Shown here piece by piece: positions 8,662-18,100 of a stretch of 64,000 bases of DNA (position 1 is its first letter; every line of letters begins with the position of its first letter). Below the pieces are notes generated by a model. The model was not told the origin of the DNA. It searched no databases and saw only the letters and a program-made list of their open reading frames with translations. The translations under genes were made by a program, and so were the position numbers. The stretch comes from Agrobacterium larrymoorei (GTDB lineage Bacteria > Pseudomonadota > Alphaproteobacteria > Rhizobiales > Rhizobiaceae), in contig NZ_CP039691.1 of NCBI RefSeq assembly GCF_005145045.1, forward strand, positions 1,562,001 through 1,626,000. The letters run 5' to 3'.

Positions 8662-9744
8662 ATGCGTGTAGACCTGTTCGATTTCGATCTCCCCGAGGAG
8701 AACATCGCCCTGCGCCCCGCGAACCCGCGGGATAGCGCGCGTCTTCTCGTGGTAGATCCGAACACGGACCGCATGACCGACCATCAGGTTTTCGACCTGC
8801 CGACATTTCTGAAGCCCGGCGATGCGCTGGTGTTCAATGATACGCGCGTCATCCCGGCCCAGCTGGAAGGCGTCCGGTTGCGTGAAGGCGCGCAGGAAAC
8901 AGCCGTTTCCGCCACGCTGCACATGCGCGCAGATGCCAGCCGCTGGAAAGCCTTTGCGCGGCCCGGCAAGCGTATCAAGCAGGGTGACCGGATCCGTTTT
9001 GGTTATGAGCGCGACAACGCTTGCGGTCTGGCTTTCCTTGAGGCGACAGTGGAAGAGAAGGGCGACGAGGGCGAGATTACGCTGCTGTTCGATGTCTCTG
9101 GTCCTGCTCTGGATGAGGCCATCGCTTCCGTCGGTCATATTCCCCTGCCGCCTTACATTGCCGCAAAACGCCCGGAAGATGCGCAGGACCAGACGGATTA
9201 CCAGACGATCTACGCTCGCGAGAAAGGTGCCGTCGCTGCACCCACCGCCGGGCTGCATTTCACGCCTGCGCTGTTCGAAGCGCTGGATAAGGCAGGCATC
9301 GAGCGGCACTTCGTGACGCTGCATGTGGGCGCGGGCACATTCCTGCCGGTGAAGGCGGATGATACCGCAGACCACAAGATGCACCTCGAAATCGGCTATG
9401 TTTCAGAAGAGACTGCGGAGAAGCTGAACGCCGTCAAGGCGAGGGGCGGGCGCATCATCTGCGTTGGCACGACCTCTCTGCGGCTGATCGAAAGTGCGGC
9501 TGGCGATGACGGGCAGATCTTGCCTTGGTCCGGTGCGACCGGCATCTTCATCACGCCGGGATATCGTTTCAAGGCGGTCGATATTCTGATGACCAATTTT
9601 CACCTGCCGAAATCCACGCTGTTCATGCTGGTTTCGGCCTTCTGCGGACTGGAAACGATGCGCGCGGCCTATGCCCATGCCATCGAAACCGGCTACCGCT
9701 TCTATTCCTATGGCGATTCCAGCCTGCTGTTTCGGAAAATCTGA
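8662..9744 (+). CDS. queA: S-adenosylmethionine:tRNA ribosyltransferase-isomerase QueA
   Basis: QueA adds the cyclopentene-forming ribosyl moiety of SAM to 7-aminomethyl-deazaguanine in tRNA, making epoxyqueuosine. The 360-residue protein has the N-terminal [16 protein letters not shown] segment, the [11 protein letters not shown] motif, APTAGLHFT and the [12 protein letters not shown] signature, all typical. Its TGA overlaps the ATG of tgt by one base, and the two act in consecutive steps on the wobble base of GUN anticodons. Confidence 0.98.
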   Translation: MRVDLFDFDLPEENIALRPANPRDSARLLVVDPNTDRMTDHQVFDLPTFLKPGDALVFNDTRVIPAQLEGVRLREGAQETAVSATLHMRADASRWKAFARPGKRIKQGDRIRFGYERDNACGLAFLEATVEEKGDEGEITLLFDVSGPALDEAIASVGHIPLPPYIAAKRPEDAQDQTDYQTIYAREKGAVAAPTAGLHFTPALFEALDKAGIERHFVTLHVGAGTFLPVKADDTADHKMHLEIGYVSEETAEKLNAVKARGGRIICVGTTSLRLIESAAGDDGQILPWSGATGIFITPGYRFKAVDILMTNFHLPKSTLFMLVSAFCGLETMRAAYAHAIETGYRFYSYGDSSLLFRKI

Positions 9745-10874
9745 TGCAAGAGAACTTCACTTTCACCCTCAAAGCAACCAGCGGCGGCGCTCGCCTCGGC
9801 GAAGTGGCGATGCCGCGCGGTGTTATCCGCACGCCTGCCTTCATGCCGGTTGGCACGGTTGGCACCGTCAAGGCCATGTATCTCGATCAGGTGCGTGAAC
9901 TCGGCGCTGACGTCATTCTGGGCAACACCTATCACCTGATGCTGCGCCCCGGCCCGGAGCGCGTGGCGCGTCTGGGTGGTCTTCATGAGTTGATCCGCTG
10001 GCCGCACCCGATCCTCACCGATAGCGGCGGTTTCCAAGTGATGTCGCTTTCTGGCCTGCGCAAGCTGGACGAGAAGGGCGTGACCTTCAAGAGCCACGTC
10101 GACGGTTCGCTGCACCATATGTCGCCGGAGCGCTCCATCGAAATTCAGGGAATGCTCGATTCGGATATTCAGATGCAGCTCGATGAATGCGTGGCGCTGC
10201 CTGCCGAGCGCAAGGAAATCGAGCGCGCTATGGAAATGTCGCTGCGTTGGGCCGAACGCTGCCGCGTTGCCTTTGGCGAGCAGCCGGGCAAGGCCATGTT
10301 CGGCATCGTGCAGGGCGGTGACCAGCCGGATCTGCGCATTCGCTCTGCCGAGGGGCTGAAGCAGCTCGATCTCAAGGGCTATGCCGTGGGCGGTCTTGCC
10401 GTGGGTGAGCCGCAGGATGTGATGCTGTCGATGCTGGACACGACGCTGCCGGTGCTGCCAACAGAAAAGCCCCGCTACCTGATGGGCGTAGGTACACCGG
10501 ACGATATTCTGAAATCCGTCGCGCGTGGTATCGACATGTTCGACTGCGTTATGCCGACCCGTTCCGGTCGTCACGGTCTGGCCTTCACCCGCCGTGGTCG
10601 TGTGAACATTCGCAACGCCCGCCATGCGGAAGACATGCGCCCGCTGGACGAGCAGTCCAACTGCCCGGCTTCGCGCGATTACTCTCGCGCTTACCTGCAC
10701 CATCTCGCCCGCTCCAACGAAGCGCTGGGCGGCATGTTGTTGTCCTGGCACAATCTGGCCTATTATCAGGAGCTGATGCAGGGGATTCGCAAATCGATCG
10801 AAGAAGGTCGTTTTCCGGATTTCTACGCGGAGACCATTGAAATGTGGGCGAAAGGCGATATCGATCCGGTGTGA
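9744..10874 (+). CDS. tgt: tRNA-guanine transglycosylase Tgt (zinc-site cysteines partly replaced)
   Basis: Tgt exchanges guanine 34 of GUN-anticodon tRNAs for the queuosine precursor preQ1. The 376-residue TIM barrel keeps [11 protein letters not shown], the GGLAVGEP segment and the [14 protein letters not shown] region. The start is [10 protein letters not shown], overlapping queA by one base; the longer upstream frame is inside queA. Oddity: where bacterial Tgt normally has the zinc motif CxCxxC (here residues 305-310) this protein reads S-N-C-P-A-S, keeping only the middle cysteine, while the downstream WHN histidine remains. Structural zinc binding may be lost or rearranged. Confidence 0.96.
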   Translation: MQENFTFTLKATSGGARLGEVAMPRGVIRTPAFMPVGTVGTVKAMYLDQVRELGADVILGNTYHLMLRPGPERVARLGGLHELIRWPHPILTDSGGFQVMSLSGLRKLDEKGVTFKSHVDGSLHHMSPERSIEIQGMLDSDIQMQLDECVALPAERKEIERAMEMSLRWAERCRVAFGEQPGKAMFGIVQGGDQPDLRIRSAEGLKQLDLKGYAVGGLAVGEPQDVMLSMLDTTLPVLPTEKPRYLMGVGTPDDILKSVARGIDMFDCVMPTRSGRHGLAFTRRGRVNIRNARHAEDMRPLDEQSNCPASRDYSRAYLHHLARSNEALGGMLLSWHNLAYYQELMQGIRKSIEEGRFPDFYAETIEMWAKGDIDPV

Positions 10875-10897
10875 GATTCATCATCGGGTAGCTGGAT

Positions 10898-12052
10898 GTG
10901 CTGAACGCGCCTTACGTTCTTTTCCGAGACGATACGACCGGCACCGTGACACTGTTTGCGGAGCCGCAAGACATTATCGTCGCCAATGAGGCTGATGAGT
11001 TTCTGCCCGCTCTTGCTCGCATGCAGAAGGCCAGGGATGCTGGCAAGTATTTAGCCGGCTACATGTCTTACGAGGCGGGACACCTTTTCGAGCCTAAGCT
11101 TGCGCCCTTGGCGGAGGGCAATCGCAAGGTTCCGCTCCTCTGCTTCGGTGTGTTTGCGGCTCCCTCCCATGATGAGGTTGCAGAAGCTACACCATTGAAA
11201 TCCATGGATCCTGATGATTTTCTGAGCGAGCTGAAACCTGTCTGGTCTTTCGAAGAATATGAGTCGCAGTTCAACAAACTGCATCAGCATCTGCGTCAGG
11301 GAGATTGTTACCAGGCTAACCTTACCATGCCTATCACGGGGCGGTGGCATGGTGATCCGCTGACTGCCTTCTGGTCTCTGATCGAGCGTCAGCCGGTAAA
11401 ATACGGTGCTTTGGTCGATCTCGGTGGACCTGTCGTCCTGTCTCGTTCCCCGGAGCTTTTCTTCTCGGTCAATCAGGACGGATGGATCGAAACGCATCCG
11501 ATGAAGGGCACGGTCAAGCGTGGCGCGACAGAGGATGAGGACAGGGCAATCATCGCGGAGATGCGGCAGGACGAAAAGACGCTGGCCGAAAATCGCATGA
11601 TCGTGGATTTGCTGCGCAACGATATTTCCCGCATAACGGAAGTCGGCTCTCTGGATGTGCCGAAACTTTTCGAGATCGAGACCTATCCGACAGTGCACCA
11701 GATGGTTAGCCATGTGCGGGCGAAATTGCTGCCGAACATGAGTATCGCCGATATTTTCAGTGCGATTTTCCCCTGCGGTTCGGTGACTGGAGCGCCGAAA
11801 ATGCGGGCGATGGAAATTCTGCACGATCTGGAAGTCGGGCCCCGTGGCGCCTATTGCGGTGCCATCGGCTACATTTCACCGAAGGGTGACATGCGCTTTT
11901 CCGTCGCCATTCGCACCATCACGCTGTTTGCGGATGGCAGTGCCACATTCAATGTCGGCGGCGGCATTGTTTTCGATTCCACCGCGCAGTCGGAATATGA
12001 TGAGTGTCTGCTGAAAGCAAAATTCGCAGCGGGCGAGCGCAAGCTCGTATAA
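10898..12052 (+). CDS. pabB: Aminodeoxychorismate synthase component I (PabB)
   Basis: PabB aminates chorismate to 4-amino-4-deoxychorismate for folate synthesis. The 384-residue protein is of the anthranilate synthase I family, with the core motifs THPMKGT (catalytic lysine), ENRMIVDLLRND, FPCGSVTGAPK and FNVGGGIV; the chorismate-binding domain fills most of the length. The start codon is GTG at 10898 with a weak ribosome-binding site. No amidotransferase (pabA) or lyase (pabC) gene follows: its stop codon directly abuts the stop of the opposite-strand gene at 12053. folE, also in the folate pathway, lies at 44.1 kb. Confidence 0.92.
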   Translation: MLNAPYVLFRDDTTGTVTLFAEPQDIIVANEADEFLPALARMQKARDAGKYLAGYMSYEAGHLFEPKLAPLAEGNRKVPLLCFGVFAAPSHDEVAEATPLKSMDPDDFLSELKPVWSFEEYESQFNKLHQHLRQGDCYQANLTMPITGRWHGDPLTAFWSLIERQPVKYGALVDLGGPVVLSRSPELFFSVNQDGWIETHPMKGTVKRGATEDEDRAIIAEMRQDEKTLAENRMIVDLLRNDISRITEVGSLDVPKLFEIETYPTVHQMVSHVRAKLLPNMSIADIFSAIFPCGSVTGAPKMRAMEILHDLEVGPRGAYCGAIGYISPKGDMRFSVAIRTITLFADGSATFNVGGGIVFDSTAQSEYDECLLKAKFAAGERKLV

Positions 12053-12316
12053 TCAGTCCTCGTCTTCCTCGATTTCGACGGAAGATGAGGATGTGGAATG
12101 AAACACCGGCACGAACAGGCGCATATAGACGAGCTTCACGCTCCAGCCTTGCTCCACCGCCTCAGCCCAGGCTTTCTTGCGGCCCGGCTTTTTAAAACCT
12201 TTCGCTATCGCCTTCTTTTCACTTTTCGCAAAAGTCTTGGGCTGCAGGATGTTCTCTGGCGAACACAGGGCGTAGCCTTTTTGAAAGGCGGGGGGCGGGT
12301 TTGGTATGGTGGTCAT
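12053..12316 (-). CDS. Hypothetical protein, 87 residues, basic core with acidic C-terminus
   Basis: Not recognised as a named family. The protein has a conserved-looking N-terminus (MTTIPNPPPAFQKGYALCSP), a lysine-rich middle (about residues 35-50, FKKPGRKKAWAEAVEQGW) and an acidic tail (SSSVEIEEDED). This charge pattern suggests a nucleic-acid or ribonucleoprotein partner, which is inference. The start could also be five codons upstream, overlapping the recG stop. It follows recG immediately in the same direction and ends back to back with pabB, with no room for a terminator between the stops. Confidence 0.7.
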   Translation of the reverse strand: MTTIPNPPPAFQKGYALCSPENILQPKTFAKSEKKAIAKGFKKPGRKKAWAEAVEQGWSVKLVYMRLFVPVFHSTSSSSVEIEEDED

Positions 12317-12320
12317 AACA

Positions 12321-14426
12321 TCAGCCTGCATGCAGGAAGCGGATCGCTTCGTCCCTGCGGTGAAGATAAAGCAGGGTTCTTAGATTTTGGCCGCGCTCGC
12401 TTACGAGTTCGGCGTCGCGTTCAATGATATAGGCCGCATCCTTGCGGGCGATTTCCAGAAGGTCGGCGTGAGCCTCGAGACTTGCGATGCGGAAGCCCGG
12501 CGTGCCGGATTGGCGTGTGCCAAGAAGCTCTCCCTCGCCACGCAGCTTCAGGTCTTCTTCCGCAATGAGAAAACCGTCTTCGCTATCACGCAGGATGGAA
12601 AGGCGGGCCTTGCCGTTTTCGCTGAGCGGACCCTTGTAAAGCAGAATACAGGTGGATGCCTCATCACCGCGACCGACGCGACCACGCAGCTGGTGAAGCT
12701 GGGCAAGGCCGAAGCGTTCGGCATGTTCGATGACCATGATCGTCGCATCCGGCACGTCGACACCTACTTCGACAACGGTCGTCGCGACCAGCAGCCGTGT
12801 TTCGCCACTCTTGAAGGCCAGCATGGCGGCATCTTTTTCTGGCCCGCTCATCCGGCCATGGATGAGGCCGATATTGGCGCGTAGCGATTGAGACAGAACC
12901 GCATGCCGTTCCTCGGCAGACATGAGGTCGGACTCCTCCGATTCCTCCACCAGCGGGCAAATCCAATAGGCCTTCTTGCCTTCCGCCAGCGCACTGCGCA
13001 GGCGGTCTACAATGTCACCGATCCGCTCGTTTGGAATGGTCACGGTCTGGATCGGCTTTCGGCCTGCAGGCTTTTCGGTGAGCTTGGAGACATCCATGTC
13101 ACCGAATGCGGCCAAAACCAGCGTGCGCGGGATGGGTGTTGCCGTCATCACCAGCATATGCGGCGTGATGCCCTTGGCGGTGAGGCGCAGGCGTTGGTGC
13201 ACGCCGAAGCGGTGCTGCTCATCCACCACAGCCAGAACGAGGTTCTGATATGAAACGCTATCCTGAAACAGAGCATGGGTGCCGATGATGATCTGCGCCT
13301 CGCCGGAGGCGATCCGTTCCTCGATTTCGCGGCGTTCCTTGCCTTTGGTGCGGCCTGTCAGTACCTCACAGGAAATCCCCGCAGCTGCGGCATATTTCGA
13401 GATCGTCGTGAAATGTTGGCGTGCCAGAATTTCCGTTGGCGCCATCAACACGGCCTGTCCGCCTGCCTCGACGGCGGTTGCCATGGCCATCAGCGCAACA
13501 AGCGTCTTGCCCGCGCCGACATCGCCTTGCAGAAGCCGCAGCATACGGTCTTCGTCAGCCATATCGGTGAGAATGTCCTTCACTGCCGCACTCTGGCTGC
13601 CCGTCAGTGAAAAGGGAAGGTTGGCGAGGATGCGCGCGGCAAAGTCTCCCTTGGCGCGGATCGGCTGGCCCGCCACCTTGCGCAGTCGCTGACGTACCAG
13701 CGCCAGCGAAAGTTGACCGGCCAGAAACTCATCATAAGCCAGCCTGCGGCGGGCAGGGGCTTGCGGATCGATATCGGCGGCATCGCGTGGATCGTGCAAT
13801 TCGCGAAACGCCTCTGCTACATGCGGAAAGCTCTGGCGGCTGGCCAGCGTTTCATCGATCCATTCCGGGAAAGTCGGCAGGCGCTGGAGTGCGGTATCGA
13901 TCGATCGTTTCAAGACCTTCGGCGACAAGCCCGCCGTCATTGGGTAGACGGCTTCGACCAGAGGCAGGTTTTCCGCCTCGGACACCTTCACCATGAAATC
14001 CGGGTGAACCATCGAGGCGCGACCGTTGAACCAGTCCACCTTGCCGCTGACCATCACCTCTTCATCGATAGGCAGCGCCTTGGAAAGCCAGTCGCCGCGC
14101 GCGCGGAAGAAAGTGAGCGCCAGCTCACCCGTCTCATCGTGCAGAAACACGCGGTAGGGTGCGGAGCGATTGCCGGGCGGCGCTGGCTGGTGCCGGTCCA
14201 CGCGTCCCTGAATGGTGACAATTGCCCCCTGTTGGGCATAGGCAATTCCCGGCCTGTTACGCCGGTCGATGATGTTGGACGGCGCGTGAAAGATAAGGTC
14301 GATGACGCGGGTATCTTCTGCGTTCTCCCGACCCAACAGTTTCGCCAACAGATCGGCAAGCTTCGGCCCGACGCCGGTGAGCGTGGAGACGGTGGCAAAT
14401 AGCGGATCGAGAAGGGCGGGGCGCAT
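12321..14426 (-). CDS. recG: ATP-dependent DNA helicase RecG
   Basis: RecG reverses stalled replication forks and processes branched recombination intermediates. The 701-residue protein has an N-terminal wedge (OB-fold) domain, then superfamily 2 helicase motifs: GDVGAGKT (Walker A), DEQHRFG (motif II), TATPIPRT (motif III), and the C-terminal RGRVGRG motif VI. The start MRPALLDPLFA is chosen over an ATG 12 codons upstream because the family starts there. It is divergent from sdhE-mfd across a 380-base gap that holds a palindromic repeat and a LexA-like box. Confidence 0.97.
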   Translation of the reverse strand: MRPALLDPLFATVSTLTGVGPKLADLLAKLLGRENAEDTRVIDLIFHAPSNIIDRRNRPGIAYAQQGAIVTIQGRVDRHQPAPPGNRSAPYRVFLHDETGELALTFFRARGDWLSKALPIDEEVMVSGKVDWFNGRASMVHPDFMVKVSEAENLPLVEAVYPMTAGLSPKVLKRSIDTALQRLPTFPEWIDETLASRQSFPHVAEAFRELHDPRDAADIDPQAPARRRLAYDEFLAGQLSLALVRQRLRKVAGQPIRAKGDFAARILANLPFSLTGSQSAAVKDILTDMADEDRMLRLLQGDVGAGKTLVALMAMATAVEAGGQAVLMAPTEILARQHFTTISKYAAAAGISCEVLTGRTKGKERREIEERIASGEAQIIIGTHALFQDSVSYQNLVLAVVDEQHRFGVHQRLRLTAKGITPHMLVMTATPIPRTLVLAAFGDMDVSKLTEKPAGRKPIQTVTIPNERIGDIVDRLRSALAEGKKAYWICPLVEESEESDLMSAEERHAVLSQSLRANIGLIHGRMSGPEKDAAMLAFKSGETRLLVATTVVEVGVDVPDATIMVIEHAERFGLAQLHQLRGRVGRGDEASTCILLYKGPLSENGKARLSILRDSEDGFLIAEEDLKLRGEGELLGTRQSGTPGFRIASLEAHADLLEIARKDAAYIIERDAELVSERGQNLRTLLYLHRRDEAIRFLHAG

Positions 14427-14535
14427 GGGCAGCAAAATCGGGGAAGGTGCCGCGCAATGCAAGACCGTGACCTTCAGAAAGATCGTTTATCACCCGCAGT
14501 TTTTGCAGGTGTCGCGTAAAAACCGGTTCCCAAGC

Positions 14536-14550
14536 GTTCATGTCCTGTTC
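14536..14550. promoter_or_regulatory. Candidate LexA (SOS) box between recG and sdhE-mfd
   Basis: GTTC-N7-GTTC (GTTCATGTCCTGTTC), the direct-repeat form of operator described for alphaproteobacterial LexA. It lies 110 bases upstream of recG and 258 bases upstream of sdhE. One or two such matches are expected by chance in 64 kb, so the position near two DNA-repair genes is the only argument for it. The rest of the gap 14427-14807 holds the third RIME-like element and no gene. Confidence 0.35.
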
Positions 14551-14632
14551 TATACGAGGGGCAACAGATGAACCGAGATGGAAGCAGACGCCGAGACTTC
14601 GACGCCTGCTTTTGCTGTCGCGCTCTTCTTTG

Positions 14633-14750
14633 CCTCATCCCTGCGCTTGTTACAGGGATCCAGTCAGCCCAAGTCATTGGGCTGAAACAAGTCTTTTGAC
14701 CTGACAGACGTCAGGTCACTGGATTCCTGTGACGAGCACAGGAATGAGGG
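14633..14750. repeat. Palindromic intergenic element, copy 3 (RIME-like)
   Basis: Same architecture as copy 2 at 8508-8625 and in the same orientation. The outer arms are slightly diverged (left CCCTGCGCTTGTTACAGGGA, right TTCCTGTGACGAGCACAGGA). The inner hairpins are CAGCCCAAGTCATTGGGCTG and the rather different GACCTGACAGACGTCAGGTC, showing that the second inner hairpin evolves by compensatory change. Confidence 0.85.
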
Positions 14751-14807
14751 ATGAGAGGGGGATGACAGTGGCGCGTTTTGCTTGAACCCGGGCGGAAGGA
14801 AATTGCG

Positions 14808-15119
14808 ATGACTGGATTGGTGCGCACGAGTGCCGACCTTGAACCGAGACGCAGGCGGATTCTTTATCGCTGCTGGCACCGAGGCATTCGCGAGATGGAT
14901 CTGGTGCTCGGTCAGTTTGCCGAGGACAATATCGGTGATCTTTCGGAAGCGGAACTCGATGAGCTGGAAGTCATTATGGCCGAGGAAGACAACGACCTCG
15001 TGAAGATGGTGACAGGTGCCTCGCCCATTCCCGAAAAGTTTCAGACGCCCCTCTTTACGAAGATCATTTCTTATCGTCCGGACTTCGATCCGGTCACTTC
15101 AGAGACAACGAAAGCCTGA
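14808..15119 (+). CDS. sdhE: FAD assembly factor SdhE (YgfY/DUF339)
   Basis: SdhE promotes covalent attachment of FAD to the succinate dehydrogenase flavoprotein. The 103-residue product contains RRRRILYRCWHRGIREMD, holding the family's RGxxE motif, followed by the acidic-helix region (LDELEVIMAEEDNDL). The start MTGLVRTS follows an AAGGAAATT ribosome-binding site; the upstream extension is not conserved-looking. It is separated from mfd by only three bases, the arrangement found throughout rhizobia, so the two are an operon. Confidence 0.93.
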   Translation: MTGLVRTSADLEPRRRRILYRCWHRGIREMDLVLGQFAEDNIGDLSEAELDELEVIMAEEDNDLVKMVTGASPIPEKFQTPLFTKIISYRPDFDPVTSETTKA

Positions 15120-15122
15120 TAA

Positions 15123-18100
15123 ATGATTGCCGGGATAGATGTGAAGCTGGTGGCATCGGCCGATACGCCGCTGACCATTGGAAACGTGCCGTCTGGAATG
15201 GAAGCTCTGCTTCTGGCGGATATGGCGCGGGCAGGAACCTCCGTTGCCTATGTCATGTCGGATGGGCATCGCGTTTCCGATCTGGAGCAGATACTCGGCT
15301 TCGTCGCGCCTGAAATCCCGGTACTGACGTTGCCGGCATGGGACTGCCTTCCCTATGATCGTGTGTCACCGAGTGCGGACACGTCCGCGCGCAGATTGGC
15401 CGCGCTGTCGGGACTGATCCATCATCAGAAAAAGCCGCATCCGGCCATCGTTCTCGTCACCGTCAACGCCATGCTGCAAAAGATGGCGCCGCGCGATGGC
15501 ATCGAAAGTCTGGCCTTCTCGGCCAAGCCCGGCAACCAGATCAAGATGGAAGAGATTGCCGCCAGGCTGGAGCGCAACGGTTTCGACCGCGTGGCGACCG
15601 TCCGCGAAGTGGGTGAATTCGCCGTGCGCGGCGGCATTCTGGACGTGTTCGTTCCCGGCACGGAAGAGCCTGTGCGTCTGGATTTCTTCGGCGATACGCT
15701 GGAAAGCATCCGCACTTTCGATCCCGCCAGCCAACGCACCATCGGGCAGGCTCGCTCGCTCGACCTCAACCCGATGAGTGAAGTGACGCTGACGCCGGAT
15801 ACGATCAGCCGTTTCCGCAAGAATTACCTGTCGCTTTTCGGCGCGGCAACGCGTGACGATGCGCTGTATCAGGCCGTTTCCGAAGGCCGCCGTTATGCGG
15901 GCATGGAGCATTGGCTGCCGCTCTTCTACGAGCATCTCGAAACCGCCTTCGATTACCTCAAGGGCTTCCGCATCGTTACCGATCACACCGCGCGCGAGGC
16001 CGCTGTCGAGCGCTCCAAGCTGGTGCATGATTATTTCGAGGCGCGCCGCGCTTCCGGCCAGACCAAGGGTGCCACGCAGGGTGCGCCGTACAAGCCGGTT
16101 TCGCCAAGCCAGATATATCTCGGCGGCAAGAGCTTCGATGAGGCGCTGAATGCCATCAATGCGGTGCGGCTGACGCCGTTCAACGAGCAGGACTCGAAAG
16201 AAAAGCCAGTCGCCACGCTGGATGCGCATGTCGGCCCGCGTTGGGCCAAGTCGCAGACGGAAAGTGAAAGCGAAGAGCGCATCAACGTCTTCGATCTTGC
16301 CGTAAAGCACATTGCGGAGCGCCGCTCCAAGGGCTGGAAGGTGCTGATTACCGGCTGGTCCGAGGGATCGCTGGACCGCCTGTTGCAGGTGCTGAACGAA
16401 CACGGTCTTGAAAAGATCAAGCCGGTTGCTTCGCTGAAAGAAGTAGAGAAGCTCGGCAAGGGTGAGGCTGCTGCTGCTGTTCTAAGCCTCGAAGCTGGTT
16501 TCGAGACGCCTTTCGACGGGGGCAATCTGGCCGTCATCGGCGAGCAGGATATTCTCGGCGACCGCATGGTGCGCCGCTCCAAGCGCCGCAAGCGTGGTGC
16601 CGATTTCATTTCCGAAGTCGCCGGGCTGGATGAGAACTCGCTCGTTGTTCATGCCGAACACGGTATCGGCCGTTTCGTCGGTCTTCGCACCATCGAGGCA
16701 GCAGGCGCGCCGCGTGATTGCCTTGAGCTGCATTATGCCGATGATGCCAAGCTGTTCCTGCCAGTCGAAAACATCGATCTTCTTTCGCGTTACGGCTCGG
16801 ACGCTGCGGAAGCGCAGTTGGACAAGCTCGGTGGTGGCGCATGGCAGATGCGCAAGGCGAAGCTCAAGAAGCGCCTGCTGGATATGGCGGGCGATCTCAT
16901 TCGCATTGCCGCCGCGCGCCTCGTTCGCAAGGCGCCGGTGCTGGCCGCGCCCGATGGGCTCTATGACGAATTCGCCGCCCGTTTCCCTTATGATGAGACC
17001 GAAGATCAGCTGAACGCCATCGAATCCATCCGTGAGGATTTGGGCGCGGGCCGTCCAATGGATCGCCTGATCTGCGGTGATGTCGGCTTCGGCAAGACGG
17101 AAGTGGCGCTACGCGCCGCCTTCCTCGCGGCCATGAACGGTGTGCAGGTGGCAGTTGTCGTGCCGACGACGCTGCTCGCGCGCCAGCATTTCCGCACTTT
17201 CTCTGAACGCTTCCGTGGTCTGCCCATTCGCGTGCAGCAGGCTTCGCGCCTCGTTGGCACGAAGGAACTGAACCTCGTCAAGAAAGAGGTTGCGGATGGC
17301 AAGACGGATATCGTCGTCGGCACGCATGCGCTGCTGGGGCAGGGCATCAGCTTCGCCAATCTCGGCCTGCTCATCATCGATGAAGAGCAGCATTTCGGCG
17401 TGAAGCATAAGGAGCGGCTGAAGGAGCTGAAGAGCGATATCCACGTTCTGACACTGTCTGCGACACCTATTCCGCGCACGCTTCAGCTTGCCATGACGGG
17501 CGTTCGCGAACTTTCGCTGATCACCACGCCGCCGGTGGACCGCATGGCGGTGCGCACCTTCATCTCGCCTTTCGATGCGCTGGTCATTCGCGAGACCCTG
17601 ATGCGTGAACATTATCGCGGCGGCCAGAGCTTCTATGTCTGCCCGCGTCTTGCGGATCTGGCGGATATCCACGCCTTCCTGCAATCGGATGTGCCGGAGT
17701 TGAAGGTGGCTGTTGCCCACGGCCAGATGGCGGCGGGTGAGCTGGAAGACATCATGAACGCCTTCTATGACGGCAAATATGATGTGCTTCTTTCCACCAC
17801 CATCGTCGAATCCGGCCTCGATGTGCCGACCGCAAACACATTGATCGTGCACCGCGCCGATATGTTCGGCCTCGCACAGCTTTACCAGCTGCGTGGCCGT
17901 GTGGGCCGCTCCAAGGTTCGCGCCTTCGCGCTCTTCACGTTGCCGGTCAACAAGGTGCTGACGACGATGGCGGAGCGCCGTCTGAAGGTACTTCAATCGC
18001 TCGACACGCTTGGCGCTGGCTTCCAGCTTGCCAGCCACGATCTGGATATTCGTGGTGCGGGCAACCTGCTGGGCGAAGAACAGTCCGGCCATATCAAGGA

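Noticed and set aside
8460..8774. A 104-codon minus-strand frame through the repeat at 8508-8625
   Set aside because: Its sequence is the repeated palindrome translated; similar pseudo-peptides arise at the other two copies, so it is not a gene.
9708..10751. A 347-codon minus-strand frame opposite tgt
   Set aside because: His/Arg-rich shadow of tgt, no signal or domain.
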